This document shows, piece by piece, positions 42,475-50,618 of a stretch of DNA of 64,000 bases; the first letter of the stretch is position 1; each line of letters begins with the position of its first letter. The notes beneath the pieces are model-generated. The model saw nothing but the letters and a program-made list of their open reading frames with translations, was not told the DNA's origin and did no database searches. The stretch is from Prevotella sp. (GTDB lineage Bacteria > Bacteroidota > Bacteroidia > Bacteroidales > Bacteroidaceae), in NCBI GenBank assembly GCA_017478025.1, contig JAFVGZ010000028.1:62001-126000 (forward strand), read 5' to 3'. The translations under genes were made by a program, and so were the position numbers.

Positions 42475-44661
42475 TTATCTTATCACCTTTTTGCCACCCT
42501 CTATCACGATGCCGCGATAGCCATCAGATACTGGTTGGCCAGCGAGGTTAACGGGAGTAAAGTTTTCGTTCCCGTTAACGTTCCCGTTTACGTTTTTTAT
42601 ACCAGTAGTTTCAGAAGAGAGTGCTATATAATAGAGGCAAGACTCTCCGTTGGTGCGCTTGATGACATATTCGCCTGCTGCTGGCAGGGTGGCAGTCACA
42701 ATATTGTTTTCAGGGATGGTAATCTCTGACATCTCGTTGATCTTTATGCGTTTTGTAGCAGAGTTGGCGAAATAGAGGGTGAGGTTCATTGGTTCAGCTA
42801 TGCTGAAGGTAACTGATGATGAAGAACCCATCTTAACACAGGTGTTGTAGGTAGTTCCGTCAATTGTTACTGTCCCCTTGCTGTTACTTGTGTCGCCAAC
42901 AATAGAGAATCCTGATTCGCTATCGTTGATAAGGTCAACCACATAGCCGCCTTTGGTTACTTCTGATGGTGTTGGGCTTGGTGTAAGGTCATCGCCTCCT
43001 TCACCTCCTTCACCACCTTCGTCACCACCACTTGGTTTCTCGCCATCGCCTTGTATGCTTACGATGCTGGTTACATATGAGGTGATAGCCGACTTCAGTT
43101 CTTCGTTAACATCGTGACTCTTATCGTCAACGCTGTTATCAAAAGTCCACTTTATATCGCCACCATTCATACGACCTGCGTATGTGGTTACTATTCCCTC
43201 TACCTGTTCAGGAGCATCAGGAGCAGAGGTATACATTCCATCGGCTGTGTCGAAGTTGTCATAAACGTGTCCTCCCCTCTTGGCTGAAACGGTCTCAGGC
43301 ACCTTGTCACTACGGTTATTTACGAGCCATGCATCAAACTCCTGAGCGTCATCAGTCTGGTAAAATAGGTGCAGTTCTATGGTGCTATTCTCCACCTTAT
43401 TATTATATGCTTTGCTCATGCCTCCAGGTTGTCCTGAGAATGTACCCTTCTCTGGCTGGCTGGCATAGATATAGTCTGTGCCCTGACCAGCTATCATCAT
43501 AGGACGCTGCAGATTGCGGAAATAGTTGCACTCTATGAATGCGTTTGACACCTCTGTGCATCCTATGCCGTAGGTGGCGTTGCCGTCGTAGTAGTTATTA
43601 TAGATATGAGCTGTGGTGTGGTTAAGACGTGGGCAACGTGAGTCGCAGTGGTCAAACCAGTTGTGGTGGAAGGTGATAAGAAGATTTGTCTCCTCCTTGG
43701 TAGCGCCTCCGCATCCCATCACCTTGCCTGAGTCGAAGAAGTGGTTGTAGGAGATAGTAGTAAGAGTAGAGCGATACTTCATGTCGATAGAACCGTCGCC
43801 CTTCACCTGATCAGCATCAGGACCTGGCTTGCCATAGAAGAAGTCGCAGTTGTGAATCCAGTTGTGATAGTTGTCTGTATCCATTGACACAGCATCGTCG
43901 CCAAAGAGCATTATGCCGAGGTTGCGAACCTCCAGTCCCCTGGTGCGTTTGAAGCATACACCATAGCCGTAGAGTGCAGCATCGTCGCCTATGCCCTCGA
44001 GGGTAACATTCTCTAAAGAGCAGTCTGTTGCATTCTTACCCTCGAAGTTGAGGTAGTTGCCGTCTTTCAGCCCTTCAATATCAGTATTCTTCACTGTTCC
44101 CACCACACGTACTATCAACGGTGTGTGTGTTTTATCCTTGCCACAAGCGCTGATAATGTTTGCCAGTCCTGTATAGGTGCTGACGTTCTTGCCGTCGCGC
44201 ACCTCACAGGTAACGGTGTTCACGGTATTTGCCGTAACATATATTATCTTGGCATTAGCCTTTGGTGTACCATCCATGTTATAGCCGCCAGGCACTACTC
44301 CGTCGGTGAAGGCGTAGCCCTCGCGGTTGTGTGTCTTAACAGTTACGCTCTGCTGGGTTGAGGTGGCTATCTCTGCATTCTTATCATCAAGAGCCTTGAC
44401 GGTAAGGGTATATGAGCCAGCCTTCAGACCTGGGATGTCACAACGCACATACCCTGTGTAGGTGCGGATGAGCATATCCTCTGCCACACCATTTATGCCC
44501 TCGCCACTATAGCTCACGCTATACTTTGCTGCACCATCAACTGGCGACCATTGCAGCATAGCCGCCTCTAACCATCCTTCGCAACGGGTTACTGTTACCT
44601 CTGTTGCGTACATGCTTGCCACACTGGCAAGCGTTAGCATCATCAAGTAGATTCTTTTCAT
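42475..44661 (-). CDS. secreted pectate lyase (PL1) with C-terminal accessory domain
   Basis: 728 residues. A signal peptide (MKRIYLMMLTLASVASMYA) and a fibronectin-like module come first (about 20-110). A PL1 parallel beta-helix follows: VEVRNLGIMLFGDDAVSMD-like strands, DADQVKGDGSIDMKYRSTLTTISYNHFFDSGKVMGCGG, LLITFHHNWFDHCDSRCPRLNHTTAHIYNNYY (the HHNWFD..RxPRxR-type signature). After a Gly/Glu-rich linker (GGDEGGEGGEGGDD) is a beta-sandwich-like domain (about 600-690). The C-terminus GQPVSDGYRGIVIEGGKKVIR is a common end in secreted Prevotella proteins. It cleaves polygalacturonate by beta-elimination. It lies 96 bp upstream of the regulator gene on the same strand. NVNGNVNGNEN near the end is encoded by a TTCCCGTTAACG repeat. 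Confidence 0.92.
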   Translation of the reverse strand: MKRIYLMMLTLASVASMYATEVTVTRCEGWLEAAMLQWSPVDGAAKYSVSYSGEGINGVAEDMLIRTYTGYVRCDIPGLKAGSYTLTVKALDDKNAEIATSTQQSVTVKTHNREGYAFTDGVVPGGYNMDGTPKANAKIIYVTANTVNTVTCEVRDGKNVSTYTGLANIISACGKDKTHTPLIVRVVGTVKNTDIEGLKDGNYLNFEGKNATDCSLENVTLEGIGDDAALYGYGVCFKRTRGLEVRNLGIMLFGDDAVSMDTDNYHNWIHNCDFFYGKPGPDADQVKGDGSIDMKYRSTLTTISYNHFFDSGKVMGCGGATKEETNLLITFHHNWFDHCDSRCPRLNHTTAHIYNNYYDGNATYGIGCTEVSNAFIECNYFRNLQRPMMIAGQGTDYIYASQPEKGTFSGQPGGMSKAYNNKVENSTIELHLFYQTDDAQEFDAWLVNNRSDKVPETVSAKRGGHVYDNFDTADGMYTSAPDAPEQVEGIVTTYAGRMNGGDIKWTFDNSVDDKSHDVNEELKSAITSYVTSIVSIQGDGEKPSGGDEGGEGGEGGDDLTPSPTPSEVTKGGYVVDLINDSESGFSIVGDTSNSKGTVTIDGTTYNTCVKMGSSSSVTFSIAEPMNLTLYFANSATKRIKINEMSEITIPENNIVTATLPAAGEYVIKRTNGESCLYYIALSSETTGIKNVNGNVNGNENFTPVNLAGQPVSDGYRGIVIEGGKKVIR

Positions 44662-45067
44662 TTCCTTTTATTGTTTAGATTGTAATTTTGGGTCTTTGCC
44701 TGCAAAATTACTTTCTTTATCTTTGTATAGGGTGGACTAATAAACGAAAATGGTGGATTAATTGCTAAATAGCGATGAAATCGCAGTTTTTTAAATGACA
44801 ATTCTCCTTATTGAGCGATGACGCCTTCAGCGAAAGAAGGTACTCCGTCTTGGACATGCAATAAAAAAAGTAAACCTTTTTTCTTGCATATCTCAAGACT
44901 TAATCGTACTTTGACTGCGTCTCGCTCGGCACTCTGTGACGCTTTCACCAAGCGTAGCGACTGAAAGAAGGTACTCCGTTTTGGATGTACAAGAGAAAAA
45001 ACGAGTTCTTTCTCTTGTGTATCTCAAAACTTAATCGTACCTTTGCAAGCAATTATATATCCTGACT
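44662..45067. other. 406-bp divergent intergenic region with a duplicated hairpin-promoter cassette
   Basis: TAATTTTG on the minus strand (44703-44710) can serve the pectate lyase. Two related ~85-bp segments (about 44838-44913 and 44961-45045) each contain GAAAGAAGGTACTCCGT, a long hairpin, and CTTAATCGTAC-TTTG. The second ends in a full TACCTTTG box (45038-45045) 23 bp before the kinase-like gene. Between them is a partial copy of the ~44-bp dispersed element (44933-44950). Confidence 0.75.
45038..45045 (+). promoter_or_regulatory. -7 promoter box for the kinase-GH2 operon
   Basis: TACCTTTG on the plus strand, 23 bp before the ATG at 45068, directly after the second hairpin cassette. Confidence 0.7.
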
Positions 45068-45700
45068 ATGAAGAGAAATGAGAAATTTGTTGTAACGCTG
45101 AACCGCGAACTCGGTTCGGGCGGACGAACTGTGGGACGAAAGTTGGCAGAACGACTCGGAGTGAAGTTTTATGATAAGATGCTCATTGAGAGGCTGACGA
45201 AGGAGTTTGACCTCACAGTGGAGCAGATTGAGGCGTTTAAGGCTAAGAAGAAGTCCTGGTGGAATGAGTTCAATGCCTATTACAAGATGCACGGTTATGA
45301 TACGAAGCCGATGGAGCCGGAGGTGATACTGACCAATAAGGCGATGATGGAGACGGAGCAGCGCATATTGCAGGAGCTGGCCGAGCAGGAGTCGTGTGTC
45401 ATTGCAGGGCGCAGCGCATTCTTTGTGTTTAAGGATCACCCGAATCATTTCAATGTGTTTATCCAGGCGTCTAAGGAGACGCGCATAGCGAGGCTGATGG
45501 CGAAGCACGATATGAGCCGTGAGCAGGCAGAGGAGGCCATTGAGGAGACGGACACGAGCCGTGAGGTGTATATACAGAAGTATATCAAGACGACACGATA
45601 TGATACGCGGAACTATGACCTGGTGATCAAGATGGATGACCTGACAGAGGATGCAGCCGCTGATATCATCATGCAGTTTATTGAAAAGCAAACAAAATAA
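45068..45700 (+). CDS. cytidylate kinase-like family protein
   Basis: 210 residues. FVVTLNRELGSGGRTVGRKLAERLGVKFYDKMLIERL is a P-loop-like start (RELGSGGRTVG) of the cytidylate-kinase-like family. SCVIAGRSAFFVFKDHPNHFNVFIQASKETRIARLMAKH contains the GR motif and the FIxAxxxxRI strand. YKMHGYDTK and MSREQAEEAIEETDTSREVYIQKYIKTTRYDTRNYDLVIKMDDLT complete the family pattern. The true nucleotide substrate is uncertain; these proteins are distinct from canonical Cmk. It precedes the GH2 gene with a three-base gap, so the two are co-transcribed, a pairing without an obvious metabolic reason. Confidence 0.88.
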   Translation: MKRNEKFVVTLNRELGSGGRTVGRKLAERLGVKFYDKMLIERLTKEFDLTVEQIEAFKAKKKSWWNEFNAYYKMHGYDTKPMEPEVILTNKAMMETEQRILQELAEQESCVIAGRSAFFVFKDHPNHFNVFIQASKETRIARLMAKHDMSREQAEEAIEETDTSREVYIQKYIKTTRYDTRNYDLVIKMDDLTEDAAADIIMQFIEKQTK

Positions 45701-45703
45701 AGT

Positions 45704-48274
45704 ATGAAAAAACCTCAGCATTTTTTCTTTTCTGTCGCTCTGGCGGCGCTGATGCTGGTCTCTGCATCGGTCACGGTGTCTGCAGAGCGTAAAGTGATGA
45801 ACCTAAAGACGTGGGAGTTCTCACGTGACCAGGCACAGTGGGAGACTGTGCAGGTACCCCATGACTGGGCTATCGCAGGGCCGTTTGACAAGAAATGGGA
45901 CCTGCAGGTGGTGCGTATAGAACAGAACGGCGAGAAGAAGGCCACGGAGAAGAGCGGACGTTCCGGCTCGCTGCCCTGGATAGGAAAGGGATGGTATCGC
46001 ACTACCGTCAACCTCACAAAGAACGAGGCGGAGGAGTGTGCCGCAGTGCTGCAGTTTGACGGCGCTATGGCAGAGCCGAAGGTGTTCCTCAACGGTGAAG
46101 AGATTGGCGGATGGGCATATGGATATAACGCGTTCCGCCTGAACGTGACGAACCTGCTGAAGGAGGGTGAGAACAAGATTGAGGTGGCGCTGCAGAACCT
46201 GGAGGAGAGCAGCCGCTGGTACCCAGGAGCCGGCCTGTACCGCCCCGTACAGCTGGTGCTGACAGACCCGGTGAACATTGATCCATGGACGACGTATGTG
46301 CGCACCACAAGACTGGGTGACGGAGTGGATAATCACGGCAGGACGGAGCAGCAGGCTGTCATAGACTATGAGACGCACATACAGGGTGTGCGCGGAGAGG
46401 GTGCCGACGTGAGAAAGGGCGTGGCATGCGTAGTGGAGATTCTCGACAAGCAGGGAGTGTTCCAGACAGGCAGCCATTTTGACCTGCCCGCTGACGGTAT
46501 CATCACCACACAGCTGACGCTGAGCAAGCCTAATCTGTGGTCGCCGGAGGCACCATATTTATATAAGGTACGCACGCGACTGTTCCGCAACAATAAGCTG
46601 ATAGACGAGACGCTGACACCACTCGGTGTGCGCACCGTGGAGGTGACAAGCGAAGGCGGCTTCATGCTCAACGGTAAGACACGCAAGATAAAGGGCGTGT
46701 GCCTGCACCATGACCTCGGTCCGCTCGGAGCAGCAGTCAATGAGGCTGCGCTCATCAGGCAGATAAAACTGATGAAGGAGATGGGATGTGACGCTATCAG
46801 AACATCGCACAACATGCCTTCGACGATGCAGATGGACCTCTGTGACTCGCTCGGCATGATGGTGATGGCTGAAAGCTTTGATATGTGGATTTATCCTAAG
46901 TGCAAGAACGGCTACGCCCGCCTCTTCAAGGAGTGGGCACAGTGGGATATCACCAACCTCGTGCTGAACCACAGAAACCACCCTTCAATCGTGATGTGGT
47001 CTATAGGCAATGAGATACCCGAGCAGGGCGACAAGAATGCCGGCGTGGAGTGGTCTCAGAAGCTGCAGGACCTGTGCCACAAGCTGGATCCTTCGCGCCC
47101 CGTGACGCAGGGCTTTGACCGTGCTGATGCCGCTATGGGCAGCGGAGTGATGCAGATTATGGATATACCGGGGCTGAACTATCGCACCAACAAGTATGAC
47201 AAGGCGTATAAGAACACCACGAAGGGATTTATCCTGGGTACTGAGACGGCAAGCACCGTCAGCTCAAGAGGTGTGTATAAGCTGCCTTACAAGGTAAATA
47301 ACCGCGCCGTATATAAGGATGGACAGTGCTCGGGTTACGACAATGAATGGTGCCCGTGGAGCAACCTGCCCGATGTCGATTTCGAGAATATGGATGACCT
47401 GCCTTACACCATCGGACAGTTCGTGTGGACGGGTATTGACTATCTTGGTGAGCCGACACCTTACGATGAGTATTGGCCCAGCCGCTCGTCTTACTTCGGA
47501 ATATGCGACCTCGCCGGACTGCCAAAGGATCGTTATTACCTCTATCGCTCCGTGTGGAACAAAGATGAGCACACCCTGCACATAGCGCCGCACTGGACAT
47601 GGGGCAAGGCAATGGTAGGAAAGGTTGTGCCCGTGCAGGTGTATAGTGACTATGATGAGGCAGAGCTCTTTGTCAATGGCAAGAGCCAGGGCCGCATCAG
47701 GAAGAATAAGCTGGTGAACCGTGACCCGCAGGGCAATCAGCTGACAGGCACGGAGGTGACAGCACCTAACCGCGGCAGCTGGGATACTCCGGGGAATACA
47801 GCTGTACAGCCTAACCTGGACCGCTATCGTCTGCGTTGGATGAACGTGAAGTACCAGCCGGGTGAGCTGAAGGTAGTGGCATACGACAAGGACGGCAAGA
47901 CAGCAAAGACGGAGGTGATACGCACCGCCGGACCTGCTGCGAAGCTGAAGCTGGAGCCTTGGACGGCAGGAAAGGACCTCAAGGCTGACGGCAATGACCT
48001 GTGTTACATCACCGTGACCATGACCGATAAGAACGGTAACATGTGTCCTACCGCGAGTGATCAGCTGACATTCAGCGTGGAGGGCGAGGGTACGTTCAAG
48101 TGTGTCTGCAACGGCGACGCAACGTCACTGGAGCAGTTTACCAAGCCAACAATGAAGCTCTTCAATGGCCAGCTCGTGCTGACCGTGCAGAGCACCACCA
48201 CCCCTGGCACCATGACGGTAAAGGTGACAAACGGCAAGGGCATCACTGAGACGATAGCAATAGCGACAAAATAA
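45704..48274 (+). CDS. secreted glycoside hydrolase family 2 (beta-galactosidase-like)
   Basis: 856 residues with signal peptide (MKKPQHFFFSVALAALMLVSASVTVSA). The GH2 sugar-binding domain spans about 30-185 (GKGWYRTTVNL, VFLNGEEIGGWAYGYNAFRLNVTNLLKEGENKIEVAL, SRWYPGAGLYRPVQLV), followed by an Ig-like domain (to about 310). A TIM barrel follows with GVCLHHDLGPLGAAVNEAALIRQIKLMKEMGCDAIRTSHN, MWSIGNEIPE (acid/base Glu437) and LGTETAS (nucleophile Glu514). C-terminal domains resemble DUF4982 and a bacterial Ig-like fold. Together with the galactanase and lyases in this window, release of galactose from pectin side chains is a reasonable guess; other beta-glycosides are possible. Confidence 0.92.
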   Translation: MKKPQHFFFSVALAALMLVSASVTVSAERKVMNLKTWEFSRDQAQWETVQVPHDWAIAGPFDKKWDLQVVRIEQNGEKKATEKSGRSGSLPWIGKGWYRTTVNLTKNEAEECAAVLQFDGAMAEPKVFLNGEEIGGWAYGYNAFRLNVTNLLKEGENKIEVALQNLEESSRWYPGAGLYRPVQLVLTDPVNIDPWTTYVRTTRLGDGVDNHGRTEQQAVIDYETHIQGVRGEGADVRKGVACVVEILDKQGVFQTGSHFDLPADGIITTQLTLSKPNLWSPEAPYLYKVRTRLFRNNKLIDETLTPLGVRTVEVTSEGGFMLNGKTRKIKGVCLHHDLGPLGAAVNEAALIRQIKLMKEMGCDAIRTSHNMPSTMQMDLCDSLGMMVMAESFDMWIYPKCKNGYARLFKEWAQWDITNLVLNHRNHPSIVMWSIGNEIPEQGDKNAGVEWSQKLQDLCHKLDPSRPVTQGFDRADAAMGSGVMQIMDIPGLNYRTNKYDKAYKNTTKGFILGTETASTVSSRGVYKLPYKVNNRAVYKDGQCSGYDNEWCPWSNLPDVDFENMDDLPYTIGQFVWTGIDYLGEPTPYDEYWPSRSSYFGICDLAGLPKDRYYLYRSVWNKDEHTLHIAPHWTWGKAMVGKVVPVQVYSDYDEAELFVNGKSQGRIRKNKLVNRDPQGNQLTGTEVTAPNRGSWDTPGNTAVQPNLDRYRLRWMNVKYQPGELKVVAYDKDGKTAKTEVIRTAGPAAKLKLEPWTAGKDLKADGNDLCYITVTMTDKNGNMCPTASDQLTFSVEGEGTFKCVCNGDATSLEQFTKPTMKLFNGQLVLTVQSTTTPGTMTVKVTNGKGITETIAIATK

Positions 48275-48623
48275 TTGCATGTACAATTTACCATTTACAA
48301 AGTACAATATCTTGCACTCGTAGGTGCTCAGGCGAACTAAGTTCGGAGTTCCATTTACCGCTTGGCCCTGTGGGACGCTTGCGTAGCAGAGCGGAGCAAG
48401 AATGTACAATTATAACAAACAGGGCCGCAATCAACTGACGATTGCGGCCCTGTTGCGTTGGTGATACGAATTACAAAGAACGGACCACGAATTACGCAAG
48501 CGTCCCTTTGGGCCGAGCGCGCGTAATTCGTGGTCCTATGTATAGTTTGCCACGTACGTATATTCGTGAAATTTGTGTAGTGTTTGGCCTCTCCCTCCTT
48601 GGGGGGGAGCCGGTGGGGGGCTT
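48275..48623. repeat. 349-bp gap with dispersed repeats and a strong hairpin
   Basis: TGTACAATTTACCATTTACA units (48280-48310), two copies of the ~44-bp dispersed element in opposite orientations (48361-48400, 48491-48520), a 15-bp perfect stem (48418-48454), an AATTCGTGGTCC repeat, and a GC-rich hairpin (48590-48622). No gene seen. Confidence 0.8.
48418..48454 (+). terminator. hairpin downstream of GH2, probable terminator
   Basis: AACAGGGCCGCAATC (48418-48432) is perfectly complementary to 48440-48454 around AACTGAC. The T-tract is weak. Confidence 0.55.
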
Positions 48624-50462
48624 TTACAGCTGCTGCATGTCGTAGAGGCGTTTGTAGTAGCCGTTCTTTGATATTAGTTCGTCGTGTTGGCCGCGCTCTA
48701 CTATTTTGCCCTCGTAGATGACGTAAATCTCATCGGCATTCTTGATGGTCGATAGTCTGTGGGCGATGGCTACGGTGGTGCGGGTCTTCATCAGGCGGTC
48801 AAGGGCTTCCTGTACCAGGTGCTCTGATTCGGTGTCGAGTGCCGAAGTGGCTTCGTCGAGTATCAGGATGGGTGGGTTCTTCAATATGGCGCGTGCTATG
48901 GAGATGCGTTGGCGCTGTCCTCCTGACAGTCTGCAGCCACGGTCACCCACCATCGTGTCATAACCCTTCTCGCTCTCCATGATAAACTCGTGTGCGTTGG
49001 CTATCTTCGCTGCCTCTATGACCTGCTCTTGTGTAGCTCCCTCAACGCCGAAAGCGATGTTGTTGAAGAAGGTATCGTTGAAGAGAATGGCCTCCTGGTT
49101 TACGTTGCCAATGATGCCGCGCAGGGAGTGCAGGGTGTAGTTGCTTACCTCATTGCCGTCAATGAGTATCTTACCTTCGGTCACATCGTGATATCGCGGT
49201 ATGAGATCTACGAGCGTACTCTTGCCCGAACCGCTCTGTCCCACAAGGGCAATGGTCTTACCTTTGGGGATGGTGAGGTCGATGCCGCTTAGTACGTTGT
49301 GGCCCGGAGTGTAAGAGAAGGACACGTTGCGGAACTCAATCTTGTCCGACAGCGTGGTGATCTCCTTAGCGTTGGCATTGTCCTTGATGGGGTTCTCGGC
49401 ATTCAGTATCTTGTCGATGCGCACTACGCTCGCTACGCCCTTAGGTATGCTGTATGACGCGCGTGAGAGGTCCTTCAATGGATTGATGACGCTGTAGAGT
49501 ATCACCATATAGAATATGAACGTAGGAGCATCGAAATAAGATGTGCCGGAGAAGATGAGTGTGCCGCCGAACCACAGCACGAGAACGATCATGCAGGTGC
49601 CGAGGAACTCGCTGACGGGGTGGGCTGATGCCTGTCTGATGGCCAGCCTGTTGGTGGCTTGGCGGAACTCCTCGCAGCAACGCTCAAAGCGTCGTGACAT
49701 CTTGTCCTCTGCTATGAACGCCTTGATGATTCGCATGCCGCCCAGAGTCTCGTCCAATTGGCTCAGCGTGTCGCTCCATTTGTTCTGCGCCTCAAGCGAC
49801 TGGGCCTTGAGCCTGCGCCCTATCTTACCCATTGCCCAGCCCATGCCTGGGATGACAAGGAGCGTGAAGAGCGTCAACTCCCAACTGACACATATCAGCG
49901 TGACGAAATAGACGATAATCAGGATGGGGTTTTTGATGAGCATGTCGAGGTAGCCGGTGATGTTCTGCTCCACCTCTGACACATCACCGCTCATGCGTGC
50001 AATGATGTCTCCGCGCCTCTCATCATTGAGGAATGACAGCGGCAGATGCAGTACCTTGTCGTAGAGCATGGTGCGCAAATCCTTGGCGACACTCGTGCGC
50101 AGCAGCACCATCACCGCCGATGCGCCGAAGTAGCAGGCGGTCTTCAGACCTGTAGTGATGCTTAGGAACAGGCCTATGGCGAGCAGCGCCATGTTGGGGC
50201 CGTAGCCCTGGATGAGCAGCTGGGTGTAGTAGTACATGTTGTTGATGGCGGTATCAACGAGCCCTGTGTCACCACCCGTCCATGACATGTAGTGATACAC
50301 CTTCGTCTCGGCAAGGCCGAACAGCATATTCAGCATCGGGATAATGCTGGCAAATGAGAATATATTCAGTACCGCGCTGAGCAGGTTTATCGCGATTGCG
50401 ATAATCATATACCTTTTATAGGGCAGCGCAAAGCGCTTTAATATGGTAATCAGGTCCTTCAT
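48624..50462 (-). CDS. ABC exporter, permease fused to ATPase (MsbA-like)
   Basis: 612 residues from the ATG at 50462; an ATG three codons upstream overlaps the promoter. Six membrane helices occupy about residues 15-320. The nucleotide-binding domain shows LVGQSGSGKSTLVDL (Walker A), Q-loop NVNQEAILF, LSGGQRQRISIARAIL (signature), ILDEATSALD (Walker B) and AHRLSTI (H-loop). It probably flips lipid A or another lipid or peptide across the inner membrane as a homodimer. A TACCTTTG box (50469-50476) lies six bases before the start codon, predicting a very short or absent leader. Confidence 0.93.
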   Translation of the reverse strand: MKDLITILKRFALPYKRYMIIAIAINLLSAVLNIFSFASIIPMLNMLFGLAETKVYHYMSWTGGDTGLVDTAINNMYYYTQLLIQGYGPNMALLAIGLFLSITTGLKTACYFGASAVMVLLRTSVAKDLRTMLYDKVLHLPLSFLNDERRGDIIARMSGDVSEVEQNITGYLDMLIKNPILIIVYFVTLICVSWELTLFTLLVIPGMGWAMGKIGRRLKAQSLEAQNKWSDTLSQLDETLGGMRIIKAFIAEDKMSRRFERCCEEFRQATNRLAIRQASAHPVSEFLGTCMIVLVLWFGGTLIFSGTSYFDAPTFIFYMVILYSVINPLKDLSRASYSIPKGVASVVRIDKILNAENPIKDNANAKEITTLSDKIEFRNVSFSYTPGHNVLSGIDLTIPKGKTIALVGQSGSGKSTLVDLIPRYHDVTEGKILIDGNEVSNYTLHSLRGIIGNVNQEAILFNDTFFNNIAFGVEGATQEQVIEAAKIANAHEFIMESEKGYDTMVGDRGCRLSGGQRQRISIARAILKNPPILILDEATSALDTESEHLVQEALDRLMKTRTTVAIAHRLSTIKNADEIYVIYEGKIVERGQHDELISKNGYYKRLYDMQQL

Positions 50463-50468
50463 CGGTTG

Positions 50469-50476
50469 CAAAGGTA
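50469..50476 (-). promoter_or_regulatory. -7 promoter box for the ABC exporter
   Basis: TACCTTTG on the minus strand, immediately before the start codon at 50462. Confidence 0.65.
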
Positions 50477-50477
50477 C

Positions 50478-50522
50478 AACAAATTAACGAATTAACAAAT
50501 TAACGAATTAACAAATTCCTTT
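50478..50522. repeat. AATTAACGAATTAACAAATT repeat
   Basis: Alternating AACAAATT and AACGAATT units. The family recurs at 20060-20104, 29068-29090 and 53700-53736. Confidence 0.8.
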
Positions 50523-50605
50523 TATCTTTAGAAAAAATCGTCTCTTTAAGAGCCGAGCGAACGAAATAATACGTTGCGAAGATGCTGATTATGATTTTTT
50601 TGTTG

Positions 50606-50613
50606 TAACTTTG
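50606..50613 (+). promoter_or_regulatory. -7 promoter box for the GH28 gene
   Basis: TAACTTTG, five bases before the ATG at 50619, again predicting a near-leaderless mRNA. Confidence 0.65.
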
Positions 50614-50618
50614 CACGC

